This document shows, in pieces, positions 26,191 through 34,906 of a stretch of DNA of 64,000 nucleotides. This DNA is from JASHVB01 sp035508435. Lineage in GTDB: Bacteria > Pseudomonadota > Alphaproteobacteria > Acetobacterales > Acetobacteraceae. Below the pieces are notes generated by a model that was not told the DNA's origin, searched no databases, and saw only the letters and a list, made by a program, of their open reading frames with translations. The position numbers were made by a program, and so were the translations under genes. Position 1 is the stretch's first letter, and the number at the start of each line of letters is the position of its first letter. The stretch spans positions 8,873 through 72,872 of the forward strand of contig DATJNA010000084.1 in the NCBI GenBank assembly GCA_035508435.1. The letters are read 5' to 3'.

Positions 26191-27428
26191 GCGGCGCGGT
26201 CCTTCCACCAGCGGTCCACCGTTGCCTCCAGCATCGCCCGGACCGCATCGTTCGTCACCGGTTCCAACGCTTCGGCAAGGAAGGCACGGATCAACAGCGA
26301 CCGCGCCTCGGCATCCGGGATGCCGCGGCTGCGCAGGTAGAACAATTGCTCGGCGTCCAGTGCGCCGACCGTCGCGCCGTGACTGCATTTCACGTCGTCG
26401 GCGAAAATCTCCAGCTCCGGCTTGGTATCCATCTCGGCATCGCTCGACAGCAGCAAAGTACTGCTGCGCTGATAGCCGTCGGTCTTCTGCGCCGCACGGG
26501 CAACCTCGATGCGGCCCTGGAACACGCCGTGCGAGCGGTCCGCCAGCACGCTTCGCACCGCCTGCCGCGACGTGCCGTGCGGCGCCACGTGGCGCACCAC
26601 CGAGGTGAAGTCGCTGTGCTGCGTCCCCTTCAGCAATTGCACCCCATCGAGATGCACCAGGGCCTCCGGGCCATCGATCGAGGCATGGATGTCGGTGCGG
26701 GTGATGCGTCCGCCGGCAACCATGGTGAGTTGTTGGTACTGGCCGCGCGCCGCGACATCGACAGCGATCCCGGTCAGGTTCACCGCATCGTCACTGTCGG
26801 TCAGCACGCGGATATGGGTCAGCGCCGCAGCCTCGGCGATGCCGATATCGAACACCGGGTTCTGCAGATAGCGGCCGTCGCCGAGCGATTGCTCTACCAG
26901 GGTCAGGCGCGCGCCGTGCCCCAGGCGAATGATGTGCCGTGGATGGCCTGACGTGCCGCCGACTCCGGCCTGCACCAGATAGAGCACGCCGAGATCCACC
27001 CCGTCGGGCACGCTCAGCACGGCGCCGTCTTCCGCCAGCATCGTGTTCAACGCGAGCAATGGATCGGAGTCGCATCCGTTCTCGATACCGAACGATGGCG
27101 CATCGGCGAACCGCGTAAAACCCGGCACCCGTGACGACAGATGCGGCACGAAGCGGCCCGCCCGAACCATCAGGTTCTGCGCGCCGGACCGGAGGTCGCC
27201 CGGCGTCGCCGGCACGGCGTCGATGCCGAACGACATATCGGCGACGGGGGCGAGCGAGGTGTATTTCCATGCCTCGCTGCGGCGGCCACGCGTCGCGCCG
27301 GGCAGGCCGAGGCTGCGAAACGCCCGCGCCGCGGCGTCGCGCACCGCGGCATCGCCCGGCAATGTGTTGCGCAGCGCGTCATAGCGCGCGAGCAAACCCG
27401 CCGTGCCGGTTGCGGTGATCGCGTTCAC
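26187..27428 (-). CDS. sufD: SUF scaffold subunit SufD
   Basis: The 413-residue product matches SufD: RRSEAWKYTSLAPV near the N-terminus and a right-handed beta-helix core with IRLGHGARLTLVEQS. It ends with KCSHGATVGALDAEQLFYLRSRG, which includes the conserved Cys and His that contact the nascent cluster with SufB. The GTG start at 27428 overlaps the sufC stop (GTGA). Confidence 0.94.
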   Translation of the reverse strand: MNAITATGTAGLLARYDALRNTLPGDAAVRDAAARAFRSLGLPGATRGRRSEAWKYTSLAPVADMSFGIDAVPATPGDLRSGAQNLMVRAGRFVPHLSSRVPGFTRFADAPSFGIENGCDSDPLLALNTMLAEDGAVLSVPDGVDLGVLYLVQAGVGGTSGHPRHIIRLGHGARLTLVEQSLGDGRYLQNPVFDIGIAEAAALTHIRVLTDSDDAVNLTGIAVDVAARGQYQQLTMVAGGRITRTDIHASIDGPEALVHLDGVQLLKGTQHSDFTSVVRHVAPHGTSRQAVRSVLADRSHGVFQGRIEVARAAQKTDGYQRSSTLLLSSDAEMDTKPELEIFADDVKCSHGATVGALDAEQLFYLRSRGIPDAEARSLLIRAFLAEALEPVTNDAVRAMLEATVDRWWKDRAA

Positions 27429-28174
27429 GCGGCCTCCGCCTGCACCGCGGCATAGCCGCTCTTCTCGAGTTGCTTCGCCAGTTCCGGGCCGCCCGAGCAT
27501 ACGATGCGGCCGTTCGACAGCACATGCACACGGTCCGGCACGATATGATCGAGCAAGCGCTGATGATGGGTGATCACCAGCGCCGAAAACTCCGGTCCGC
27601 GCAGTGCATTCACGCCATCGGCGACGATCTTCAGCGCGTCGATGTCGAGGCCGCTGTCGGTTTCGTCCAGGATGGCCAGCTTCGGGCGCAGGATCGCCAT
27701 TTGCAGTACTTCGTTGCGCTTCTTCTCGCCGCCGGAGAAGCCGACGTTCACGTTCCGCCGCAGCATGTCCTCGGGCATCGCCAGCCGCTTCGCCTCGGCA
27801 CGGGCGAGTTTGAGAAACTGCACGGCATCGAGCTCGGTCTCGCCGCGCGACCGGCGCAGCGCGTTCAGCGCGGTGCGCAGAAAATTGGCATTGCCGACAC
27901 CCGGCAATTCGATGGGTGCCTGAAACGCCAGGAAGACGCCCGCGGCGGCGCGCTCCTCCGGTTGCATGTCCAGCAGGTCACGGCCGTTGAAAGCGACCGA
28001 ACCACTGGTGACGGCGTAGTCCTCGCGGCCCGACAGCACATAGGCAAGGGTAGACTTGCCGGAGCCGTTCGGCCCCATGATCGCGTGCACCTCGCCCTGC
28101 GGCACAGCGAGATTGATGCCGTGCAGGATGGGCTTGTCGTTGATCGAGGCGGCCAGGCCGCGAATTTCCAACAT
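27425..28174 (-). CDS. sufC: SUF ATPase SufC
   Basis: The 249-residue ABC-type ATPase drives the SufBCD scaffold. Walker A is GPNGSGKST, the signature is GFSGGEKKRNEVLQ and Walker B is LAILDETDSGLD, the D-E-T-D form typical of SufC. It begins 5 bp after sufB. Confidence 0.97.
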   Translation of the reverse strand: MLEIRGLAASINDKPILHGINLAVPQGEVHAIMGPNGSGKSTLAYVLSGREDYAVTSGSVAFNGRDLLDMQPEERAAAGVFLAFQAPIELPGVGNANFLRTALNALRRSRGETELDAVQFLKLARAEAKRLAMPEDMLRRNVNVGFSGGEKKRNEVLQMAILRPKLAILDETDSGLDIDALKIVADGVNALRGPEFSALVITHHQRLLDHIVPDRVHVLSNGRIVCSGGPELAKQLEKSGYAAVQAEAA

Positions 28175-28179
28175 CTGTC

Positions 28180-29664
28180 TTATCCCACCGAACCTTCGAG
28201 ACTCACCGCCAGCAGCTTCTGCGCCTCGACGGCGAATTCCATCGGCAGCTCCTTCAGCACGTCCTTGCAGAACCCGTTGACGATCAGGTTCACCGCGTCC
28301 TCTTCCGTCAGCCCGCGCTGACGGCAGTAGAACAACTGGTCGTCGGCGATTTTCGAGGTGGTCGCCTCATGCTCCACCCGTGCCGTCGGGTTGCGGCTTT
28401 CGATATAGGGCACGGTGTGCGCGCCGCACTGGTCGCCGATCAGCAGCGAGTCGCATTGCGTGTAGTTGCGGGCGCCGGCGGCGCTCGGCAGCATCCGCAC
28501 CAGGCCGCGATAGGTATTGTTCGACTTGCCCGCACTGATGCCCTTCGACACGATGGTGCTGCGCGAGCCCTTGCCGATATGGATCATCTTGGTGCCGGTA
28601 TCCGCCTGCTGGCGGTTATTGGTCACCGCGACGGAATAGAACTCGCCGACGCTGTCCTCGCCGTGCAGCACGCAGGACGGATATTTCCAGGTGATCGCCG
28701 AACCGGTCTCCACCTGCGTCCAGGAAATTTTCGACCGCGCGCCGCGGCAGGCGCCGCGCTTGGTGACGAAATTGTAGATCCCGCCGCGGCCTTCCGCGTC
28801 GCCCGGGTACCAGTTCTGCACCGTGGAGTATTTGATCTGCGCGTCGTCCAGCGCGACCAGCTCCACCACCGCCGCGTGCAACTGGTTCTCGTCACGCTGC
28901 GGTGCGGTGCAGCCTTCGAGGTAGCTGACGTAGGCGCCCTCTTCCGCAACGATCAGCGTGCGTTCGAACTGGCCGGTGCTGCGGGCATTGATGCGGAAAT
29001 AGGTGGACAGCTCCATCGGGCAGCGCACGCCCTTGGGCACGAAGCAGAAGCTGCCGTCGGTGAACACCGCCGAGTTCAGCGCGGCGAAGAAATTGTCGCC
29101 TACCGGCACGACGGTGCCGAGGTATTTCTGCACCAGCTCCGGATAGTCGCGCACCGCTTCGCTGATCGGGCAGAAGATCACCCCCGCTTTCTTCAGCGTC
29201 TCGCGAAACGTCGTCGCCACCGAGACGCTGTCGAACACCGCGTCCACCGCGACCTGGGTCGATTGCACCGTGTCGGGATCGACGCCGGCCAGGATCGCCC
29301 GCTCCTTCAGCGGGATTCCCAGCTTTTCATACGTGCGCAGCAGCTCGGGATCGACCTCGTCGAGGCTCTTCGGCCCCGGCTTCTGTTTCGGCGCGGCGTA
29401 GTAGTGCAGATCCTGGTAGTCGATCGGCGCGTGATCGACGCGCGCCCAGTGCGGCTCCTCCATCTGTTGCCAGGCGGCAAAGGCCTTGAGGCGCCATTGC
29501 AGCAGCCAGTCAGGCTCGCCCTTCCGCTCGGAGATCAGGGCAATGATGGCCTCGTTCAGCCCCTTGGGCGCGAGGTCCATCTCGATCGTGGTCTCCCAGC
29601 CCCACTTGTAGCCGGACTGGGTGACGGACTGGACGGTATCGAGCGTTGCGGTATCGGCGGGCAT
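28180..29664 (-). CDS. sufB: SUF scaffold subunit SufB
   Basis: The 494-residue product is a full SufB: GWETTIEMDLAPKGLNEAII, the CPMELSTYFRIN segment, YLEGCTAP, and the end ATTSKIADDQLFYCRQRGLTEEDAVNLIVNGF. With SufC and SufD it builds the cluster. It starts 9 bp after the regulator gene. Confidence 0.97.
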   Translation of the reverse strand: MPADTATLDTVQSVTQSGYKWGWETTIEMDLAPKGLNEAIIALISERKGEPDWLLQWRLKAFAAWQQMEEPHWARVDHAPIDYQDLHYYAAPKQKPGPKSLDEVDPELLRTYEKLGIPLKERAILAGVDPDTVQSTQVAVDAVFDSVSVATTFRETLKKAGVIFCPISEAVRDYPELVQKYLGTVVPVGDNFFAALNSAVFTDGSFCFVPKGVRCPMELSTYFRINARSTGQFERTLIVAEEGAYVSYLEGCTAPQRDENQLHAAVVELVALDDAQIKYSTVQNWYPGDAEGRGGIYNFVTKRGACRGARSKISWTQVETGSAITWKYPSCVLHGEDSVGEFYSVAVTNNRQQADTGTKMIHIGKGSRSTIVSKGISAGKSNNTYRGLVRMLPSAAGARNYTQCDSLLIGDQCGAHTVPYIESRNPTARVEHEATTSKIADDQLFYCRQRGLTEEDAVNLIVNGFCKDVLKELPMEFAVEAQKLLAVSLEGSVG

Positions 29665-29673
29665 AGCGGTCCC

Positions 29674-30144
29674 TTATTCGGCGGGCAACACGACGGCGGC
29701 CGGCGCAGGCGCGGCAGCGGGCACGCGGAAGGCGCGCGGAATCGCGGCGGCCTGCATGTCGGCCAGCGAGATCACCGTCAGCGCCTGTTGGATCGCGTCA
29801 TTCACCGGATCCCAGCGGCCGCGAACCGGGCATAGCGCCTGCGACTCGCACTCGGTCGTCGAGCCATCGACACAGGCGGCCAGCGCGATCGGGCCATCCA
29901 CGGCGGTGATCACCTCGGCCACCGGGATGGCGCCCAGCGGGCGCAGCAGGCGATAGCCGCCGCGGGCGCCACGCTGCGAGGCGACCAGCCCAGCGGCGGC
30001 GAGCGTCTTCAACACCTTGGCGACCGTCGGCTCCGGGATACCGGTGGCGGCGGCAATGCCGGGCGAGGTCTGCACGCCAGGCTCACGCGCCAGGCGGACG
30101 AGTACCACGACGGCATAGTCGGTCAGCTTCGACAGCCTGAGCAT
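29674..30144 (-). CDS. Rrf2-family regulator of the SUF operon (IscR/SufR-like)
   Basis: The 156-residue product has the Rrf2 winged helix (MLRLSKLTDYAVVVLVRLA; IPEPTVAKVLKTLAAAGLV; RGARGGYRL) and three cysteines at 91, 99 and 105, matching the cluster-binding cysteines of IscR. It should sense cluster status and repress the operon it leads. The C-terminus adds an Ala/Pro tail. It is the first gene of the operon. Confidence 0.93.
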   Translation of the reverse strand: MLRLSKLTDYAVVVLVRLAREPGVQTSPGIAAATGIPEPTVAKVLKTLAAAGLVASQRGARGGYRLLRPLGAIPVAEVITAVDGPIALAACVDGSTTECESQALCPVRGRWDPVNDAIQQALTVISLADMQAAAIPRAFRVPAAAPAPAAVVLPAE

Positions 30145-30184
30145 GGCTTCCGAAACCCTTCAGCCCTGGGGCACTGCGGTAAGT

Positions 30185-30199
30185 GGACCAGTTCGGTCC
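30185..30199. promoter_or_regulatory. palindromic operator candidate of the suf operon
   Basis: GGACC-AGTTC-GGTCC, a perfect dyad 41 bp upstream of the regulator start codon. Its position fits autoregulation by the Rrf2 protein; the assignment rests on symmetry and position only. Confidence 0.5.
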
Positions 30200-30427
30200 T
30201 GATTGCCCGGAAATGGCGCATAGGACCCACCGCGTCAAGGGGCTTGGACGCCAGCCCGGGCGGAAATCCCGATCTCACGCCCTGATCGCATCCAACGGAT
30301 CGACCCCAAGCCGGGCGCCCGGCGCGAAACGACGAATCTGCCGACGCGGAATATGCCAATCGGCAATATGCCTGTCCGCAAGCCTGTCCGGCCGGCGCGG
30401 GGAACCGGCGGCGCGCCGGTCGCCAGG

Positions 30428-30479
30428 CGCTGTTGCCGGACGCTGTTGCCGGACGCTGTTGCCGGGCGCTGTTGCCGGG
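30428..30479. repeat. tandem array, four 13-bp units
   Basis: Four consecutive copies of cgctgttgccgg(a/g), the first two ending in a and the last two in g. The array ends 80 bp before the GH19-type gene. Confidence 0.85.
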
Positions 30480-30559
30480 CGACCGGCGCAAACCGGATAG
30501 GCGCAATGATGAATCTGTGGAAGAGTCATGATGACACAGCCATGCGAAGGTGACCGTTC

Positions 30560-31441
30560 ATGATGATTCACCTGGAACGTTCGGTCGGTTCGGGCGGCCG
30601 CAACCTGCCGATCGACGTTGCCGGGGCCACCGACCTGCTGAATGCCGCCCTGACCCAGGAACTGCCACTGAAATGGAGCGGCGTGTACGGCGGCACGCTC
30701 GAGGACCATATTTTCATCTTCCAGCGTGAAGCCGGTCATATGCATACGCCAGACGGAAGGATCGAGCCGCACGGGCACACGCTACAGTTGCTGAACCATG
30801 CCGCGAGCCACGCCCAGTTGCCGCTGACGCACAAGCAAGGCTCGGCCGCCTATCGCGGTCGCTGGTTCCTCGATGCGGACAAACTGTCGACGCTGTACGG
30901 ACTGCAGTTCGGCAAGGTGCCGAGCGGCCTCAAGGTTCTTGCCTCCGCGATCCAGCTTGACCCTGCCATTCAGGACATAAGATGGATCGCGTATATGCTC
31001 GCCACGGCGTGGTGGGAGACCGGGCGCAAGTTCGAACCCGTCAGGGAGGATGGCCAGGGCGCCGACCATGACTACGGTGACCCCGTCACCTACCAGGACT
31101 CCGACGGCAACAAATACACGAATGTCTATTACGGGCGTGGCTATGTACAACTGACCTGGGAAGACAAGTACCTGTCGCTGGGGAAGGCCATCGGCCTCGA
31201 CGATGCCCTCGCGATCAATCCCGATCTGGCCCTCGATCCGAAGATCGCGTATCAGGTCATGTCCTACGGCATGACCCACGGCTCATTCACCACCGCCCAT
31301 CACAAGCTGGCCGACTACATCGATGACCAGAAATGCGACTACTTCAGAGCGCGCCGCATCATCAACGGTCTCGATCACGCCACGGAAATTGCCGCACAGG
31401 CAGCAAAGCTGGAAATGCTGCTGCGGCTGTCCTGTGAATAG
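30560..31441 (+). CDS. GH19-type muramidase/chitinase-like protein with peptidoglycan-binding-like N-terminus
   Basis: The 293-residue product opens with a domain like those before secreted muramidases (SVGSGGRNLPIDVAGATDLL, IFIFQREAGHMHTPDGRIEP, about 8-80). A GH19/lysozyme-like catalytic region follows (IRWIAYMLATAWWETGRKFE with the likely acidic residue, and VYYGRGYVQLTWEDKYLSLG). No signal peptide is present, as in phage endolysins and type VI effectors that use other delivery routes. The start ATG (a second ATG follows directly) has GAAGGTGA upstream. The next gene is immediately downstream and encodes an exported protein. Substrate is inferred from fold resemblance, not proven. Confidence 0.72.
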   Translation: MMIHLERSVGSGGRNLPIDVAGATDLLNAALTQELPLKWSGVYGGTLEDHIFIFQREAGHMHTPDGRIEPHGHTLQLLNHAASHAQLPLTHKQGSAAYRGRWFLDADKLSTLYGLQFGKVPSGLKVLASAIQLDPAIQDIRWIAYMLATAWWETGRKFEPVREDGQGADHDYGDPVTYQDSDGNKYTNVYYGRGYVQLTWEDKYLSLGKAIGLDDALAINPDLALDPKIAYQVMSYGMTHGSFTTAHHKLADYIDDQKCDYFRARRIINGLDHATEIAAQAAKLEMLLRLSCE

Positions 31442-31524
31442 ACCCCAGATGGCGGCATGGACACTGAATAGACGCCGGATGGCGGCATGGACACTGAATG
31501 GACGCCAGATGGCGCCATGCAGAC
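31441..31524. repeat. 30-bp direct repeats at a gene start (2.8 copies)
   Basis: gaccccagatggcggcatgg + acactgaata is followed by a near-identical second unit and a partial third. Each unit brings an in-frame ATG for the downstream gene. Confidence 0.85.
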
Positions 31525-32399
31525 AGTTCGGCCACCGGCTGGCGGCCTGGAGATCGTTCCCGCACCGGCTGGCGATGGCCGCGGTCATCTGCTGCATCTG
31601 GGCTATTTTGCCGGCGCGGGCCAACGACCGGTGGTCCTGCGGGTCCGGCGCTTACCGCGTGGCGGTCACCGACAGCGACGTGACAGCCGGCGCGGCACAG
31701 CCGAGCAATGGCGCCGCCGGCCCGACCTTCTCGGCCCGCGCCTTCGCCAGCATCGGATTTGACGCCGAGCGAAAAGCATTTGGGCCCGGCGACAATGCAT
31801 CGCTGAGCATGGAACGCAAGTTCTCCGTGGTATCGTTGGTTGGACCTTGGCTGGCGCTGCGGGACGAGGCGTATATCGATGCCAGCGGCACCGCGCACCC
31901 CGGGGGCGAAACCAGATTTTGGACCGTCGATCTGCGCCGCAGCGGCGCCTGGAATCTTTCTGCCGACGATCCCTTTACCGCCGTTCAGGTCCCCGACGGC
32001 CGTCTCCTGTTCTTGCAACAACTTTTCCCGGCATCGGAGATCAGGACGAAACTTGCGGCGGACCCGTTCGTCCGCCGTGCGGTACATAGCTCCGAGACCA
32101 CCCTGGACGACCTGTTGCAGGACTTTGCCGAACAAAGTGACGCGATCCAGGACGTCTGCTTCAGTGTGCCCGACGACCTGATGAGCAGGTTCGCGATCCT
32201 GGGCGCGCAGGGTCCGGATGCGGTGGTTCGCATCGGCCTGCCAGGTGCGGGGCCGTGCCGATACAATCTGACCCAGCTTGGCCTGCTGCTGCATCCGCAG
32301 GCACCCGCCGATGGCGCCCTCGCATCGGCACTGTCGCACGCGTGCCGGCCGCCGGCGGGACTACCGCCGGTGACGGTCAGGCTGCCGATACAGCATTAG
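31449..32399 (+). CDS. exported protein of unknown function, partner of the GH19-type gene
   Basis: The product (up to 316 residues) has a basic leader and a hydrophobic export segment (AMAAVICCIWAILPARA, cleavage before NDRW). A soluble domain follows with no family I recognise: WSCGSGAYRVAVTDSDV, FDAERKAFGPG, LALRDEAYID, and a C-terminal QDVCFSVPDDL. Four cysteines suggest disulfides in the periplasm. Starts at 31449, 31479 and 31509 are all in frame because of the 30-bp repeat; which is used cannot be decided. The 7-bp gap to the muramidase-like gene and the periplasmic location make an immunity or accessory role plausible. Confidence 0.6.
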   Translation: MAAWTLNRRRMAAWTLNGRQMAPCRQFGHRLAAWRSFPHRLAMAAVICCIWAILPARANDRWSCGSGAYRVAVTDSDVTAGAAQPSNGAAGPTFSARAFASIGFDAERKAFGPGDNASLSMERKFSVVSLVGPWLALRDEAYIDASGTAHPGGETRFWTVDLRRSGAWNLSADDPFTAVQVPDGRLLFLQQLFPASEIRTKLAADPFVRRAVHSSETTLDDLLQDFAEQSDAIQDVCFSVPDDLMSRFAILGAQGPDAVVRIGLPGAGPCRYNLTQLGLLLHPQAPADGALASALSHACRPPAGLPPVTVRLPIQH

Positions 32400-32444
32400 C
32401 GCCGCCGCCCGGCCGGCAACACTTTCGCGCGTCCCGCACGCGGT

Positions 32445-32939
32445 TCATGCACCGCGCGTGATGCGATGATAGCCACGCGCGTAATAGATCAGTCCCTCAT
32501 GCACCTCGCCCGCTTCCACCGCGTCCACCACGCAGATGAAGATGTCGTGGGTGCCCACTTCCACGATTTGCTCGATGCGGCAATCGAACGCCACCAGCGC
32601 GCCGTCGAGTGCGGGGGCGCCGGTCAGCAGCTTGTGCCAGGTGGCGCCTTCGAACCGCGCCGCCATGGTGTGGTCGGTCATGCCGGCGAACACCGGGGAC
32701 AACTCCTCATGCGCGCCGGCCAGGGTGTTTACGCACAGCACCGCGTTCTGCTTCATCGCCGGATAGGAATCGTTGGAACGGTTGGCGCAGACCAGCAGCG
32801 TGGGCGGCGTGTCGGTGACGCTGCACACCGCCGAGGCGGTGAAGCCGGCGCGGCCACCCGGCCCATCGGTGGTAATCACGTTCACCGCGGCGCCGAGGCG
32901 GGCCATTGCCTCGCGATAGGCCTGCTTCTCCACCGGCAT
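32445..32939 (-). CDS. flavin reductase domain protein (HpaC/RutF type)
   Basis: The 164-residue product is an NAD(P)H:flavin reductase-like split-barrel: YREAMARLGAAVNVITTDG, GFTASAVCSVTDTPPTLLVC, NTLAGAHEELSPVFAG and the end LIYYARGYHRI. These supply reduced flavin to two-component monooxygenases. No oxygenase partner is adjacent; the TRAP genes upstream on the same strand may be co-transcribed. GGGAG precedes the ATG at 32939. Confidence 0.9.
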   Translation of the reverse strand: MPVEKQAYREAMARLGAAVNVITTDGPGGRAGFTASAVCSVTDTPPTLLVCANRSNDSYPAMKQNAVLCVNTLAGAHEELSPVFAGMTDHTMAARFEGATWHKLLTGAPALDGALVAFDCRIEQIVEVGTHDIFICVVDAVEAGEVHEGLIYYARGYHRITRGA

Positions 32940-33013
32940 GGCGAACTCCCGTCCTGAACTTACGCGCCAGTATGCCGCGCAGCGGGCCGCGCGTGTAGGT
33001 CGGTGGTGGCGGC

Positions 33014-34303
33014 CTACCCGCCCGCCTTGCCGAAGACCAGATTCGGCAGCCACAGCGTCATCGATGGCCAATAGGTAATCAGTCCCAGCACGATCAGCAG
33101 CAGGATCAGAAACGGCAGGATGCCGCGGATCACCTCGCCGATCGGCGCGTCGGAGATGGTGGACAGCACATAGAGGTTCAGCCCTACCGGCGGGTGCACC
33201 AGCCCCACCTCCATGTTGTGGGTGAAGATGATGCCGAAATGCACCGGATCGACCCCCAGCGGCATCAGCACCGGCGCCAGGATCGGCATCACCAGCAGCA
33301 GCGTGCTGACCACTTCGAGGAAGCAGCCGATGATCAGCAGCATGATGTTCATCGCCAGCAGGAACTGCCAGGTAGCGAGGCCCTGGTGGACGGTGAAGTT
33401 GACCAGTTGCCCGGGAAGCCCCGAGCCGGTCATCCAATGGCCGAACACCAATGCGGTGGCGATGATCAGCATGATGACGGCCGCGCTGGACAGCGCCTCG
33501 GCAATCACGTCCAGCGTGCGCGTCCAGGGGAAGCCGCGATAGAACACGAGGCTGACGAACAATGCGGTGACCGCGGCGATGGCGGCGGATTCAGTCACCG
33601 TCATGAAGCCGCCGTAGATGCCGGTCAGCACCACGAATGGCACCAGCAGCGCCGGCAACCCGCGCAGCGTCATGGATACCCGCCGGCTGAACGGCATCGG
33701 CGGCTCACGCGGGAAATCCTTGTAATGGGCGTACCACAGCACCCACAGGAAGAACGCCCCCGCTTGCAGCAGCCCCGGCAGGATGCCCGCCAGGAACAGG
33801 CGCGGCACCGATTGCTCGGTCACGATGCCGTAGAGGATCAAAGCGAGCGATGGCGGGATCACCACGCCGATGGTGCCGGACGCGCCCAGCACGCCGAGCG
33901 CGAAGGAGCGCGGATAGCCGCGCGCGAGCATTTCCGGCAGCAGGATGGTGCCCATCGCCAGCGCGGTCGCGACCGACGATCCGGAAATTGCCGCGAACAA
34001 GGCGCAGGACACCACGGCAACCAAGCCGAGCGAGCCCTTGATCCCACCGAGCCAGGCCGCGGACAGATCGACCAGCGCCTGTGCCACGCCGCCGCGCCGC
34101 ATGAACGCCGCCGCCATCACGAACAAGGGCAGCGACATCAGCGTGGTGGAATTGAGCTGGTCGATCATGTTCTGCGCCAGGCCGATGATCGGCTGGCCGG
34201 ACACGAGATACAGGACCGAGGCGCAGGCGCCCAGCACCAGGAAGATCGGCATGCCGGCAGCCAGCAGGCCGAAGAACAACAGCAAAAAGCCGATGGTCCA
34301 CAT
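33014..34303 (-). CDS. dctM: TRAP transporter large permease DctM
   Basis: The 429-residue protein is the ion-coupled channel subunit of a tripartite ATP-independent transporter, with about 12 hydrophobic segments. Family features include PLFVMAAAFMRRGGVAQALVD, AISGSSVATALAMGTILLPEM, GTIGVVIPPSLALILYG and THNMEVGLVHPPVGLNLYV. It lies 12 bp after dctQ. Confidence 0.96.
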   Translation of the reverse strand: MWTIGFLLLFFGLLAAGMPIFLVLGACASVLYLVSGQPIIGLAQNMIDQLNSTTLMSLPLFVMAAAFMRRGGVAQALVDLSAAWLGGIKGSLGLVAVVSCALFAAISGSSVATALAMGTILLPEMLARGYPRSFALGVLGASGTIGVVIPPSLALILYGIVTEQSVPRLFLAGILPGLLQAGAFFLWVLWYAHYKDFPREPPMPFSRRVSMTLRGLPALLVPFVVLTGIYGGFMTVTESAAIAAVTALFVSLVFYRGFPWTRTLDVIAEALSSAAVIMLIIATALVFGHWMTGSGLPGQLVNFTVHQGLATWQFLLAMNIMLLIIGCFLEVVSTLLLVMPILAPVLMPLGVDPVHFGIIFTHNMEVGLVHPPVGLNLYVLSTISDAPIGEVIRGILPFLILLLIVLGLITYWPSMTLWLPNLVFGKAGG

Positions 34304-34315
34304 GCCGGCTGGTGC

Positions 34316-34906
34316 CTACTCGGTGAACGGCACGGCGGGTTCAGGCAGCCCTTCGTGCACCGCGATGTGCTGGCCCACCGTCATCGTCTTCGGATCGAAG
34401 AACAACGCGTAGCGCACCAGGCGAAGCAGGTAGCGCAGACACATCAGCCCGCCGCCAACCGGCAGCGCCAGGTAATAGATCCACATCGGGAATTGCAGGT
34501 CGGTGGAGCTGCGCTGGTCCAGCAACTGCGCCGTGGCGACCACGTCCCAGCCGTACCACACCATGCCTGACGTGAACGCGAGCGCCACCAGGCAGTTGAA
34601 CATTTCCACCCAGCGCTGCCCGCGCGGTTTCAGCAATCGCAGCACCAGGTCCGGGCGCACATGGCCGTCGCGGTGCACCAACTCGCTGGCGGCGATCATC
34701 ACCGCCCAGACGGCGACGTAGACGATGACTTCCTCGGCCCAGGTGATCGCGTCCGCCGGGTCCAGGTAGCGGCCGGCCACCTGCACCACGGCGATCACCA
34801 GCGCGAAGGCGCCGAGCAAGCCCACGAGCCAACGCTCGATCCGATCCCACACCGCGATGATCCGGGCGAGCCACTCGCCCGGACGCGCGGCATCAGGCGC
34901 CGACAT
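34316..34906 (-). CDS. dctQ: TRAP transporter small permease DctQ
   Basis: The 196-residue protein has four membrane helices and the DctQ motifs ADAITWAEEVIVYVAVWAVM and ELVHRDGHVRPDLVLRLL. It scaffolds DctM. Its start overlaps the end of dctP by 14 bp. Confidence 0.92.
   Translation of the reverse strand: MSAPDAARPGEWLARIIAVWDRIERWLVGLLGAFALVIAVVQVAGRYLDPADAITWAEEVIVYVAVWAVMIAASELVHRDGHVRPDLVLRLLKPRGQRWVEMFNCLVALAFTSGMVWYGWDVVATAQLLDQRSSTDLQFPMWIYYLALPVGGGLMCLRYLLRLVRYALFFDPKTMTVGQHIAVHEGLPEPAVPFTE

Larger units (their letters stand above)
30145..30559. other. intergenic region between suf operon and GH19-type gene
   Basis: Divergent promoter region. It holds the GGACC palindrome near the suf side and, near the other end, four 13-bp units. 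Shorter direct repeats (atatgcc, cctgtccg) lie between. No gene is supported. Confidence 0.5.
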
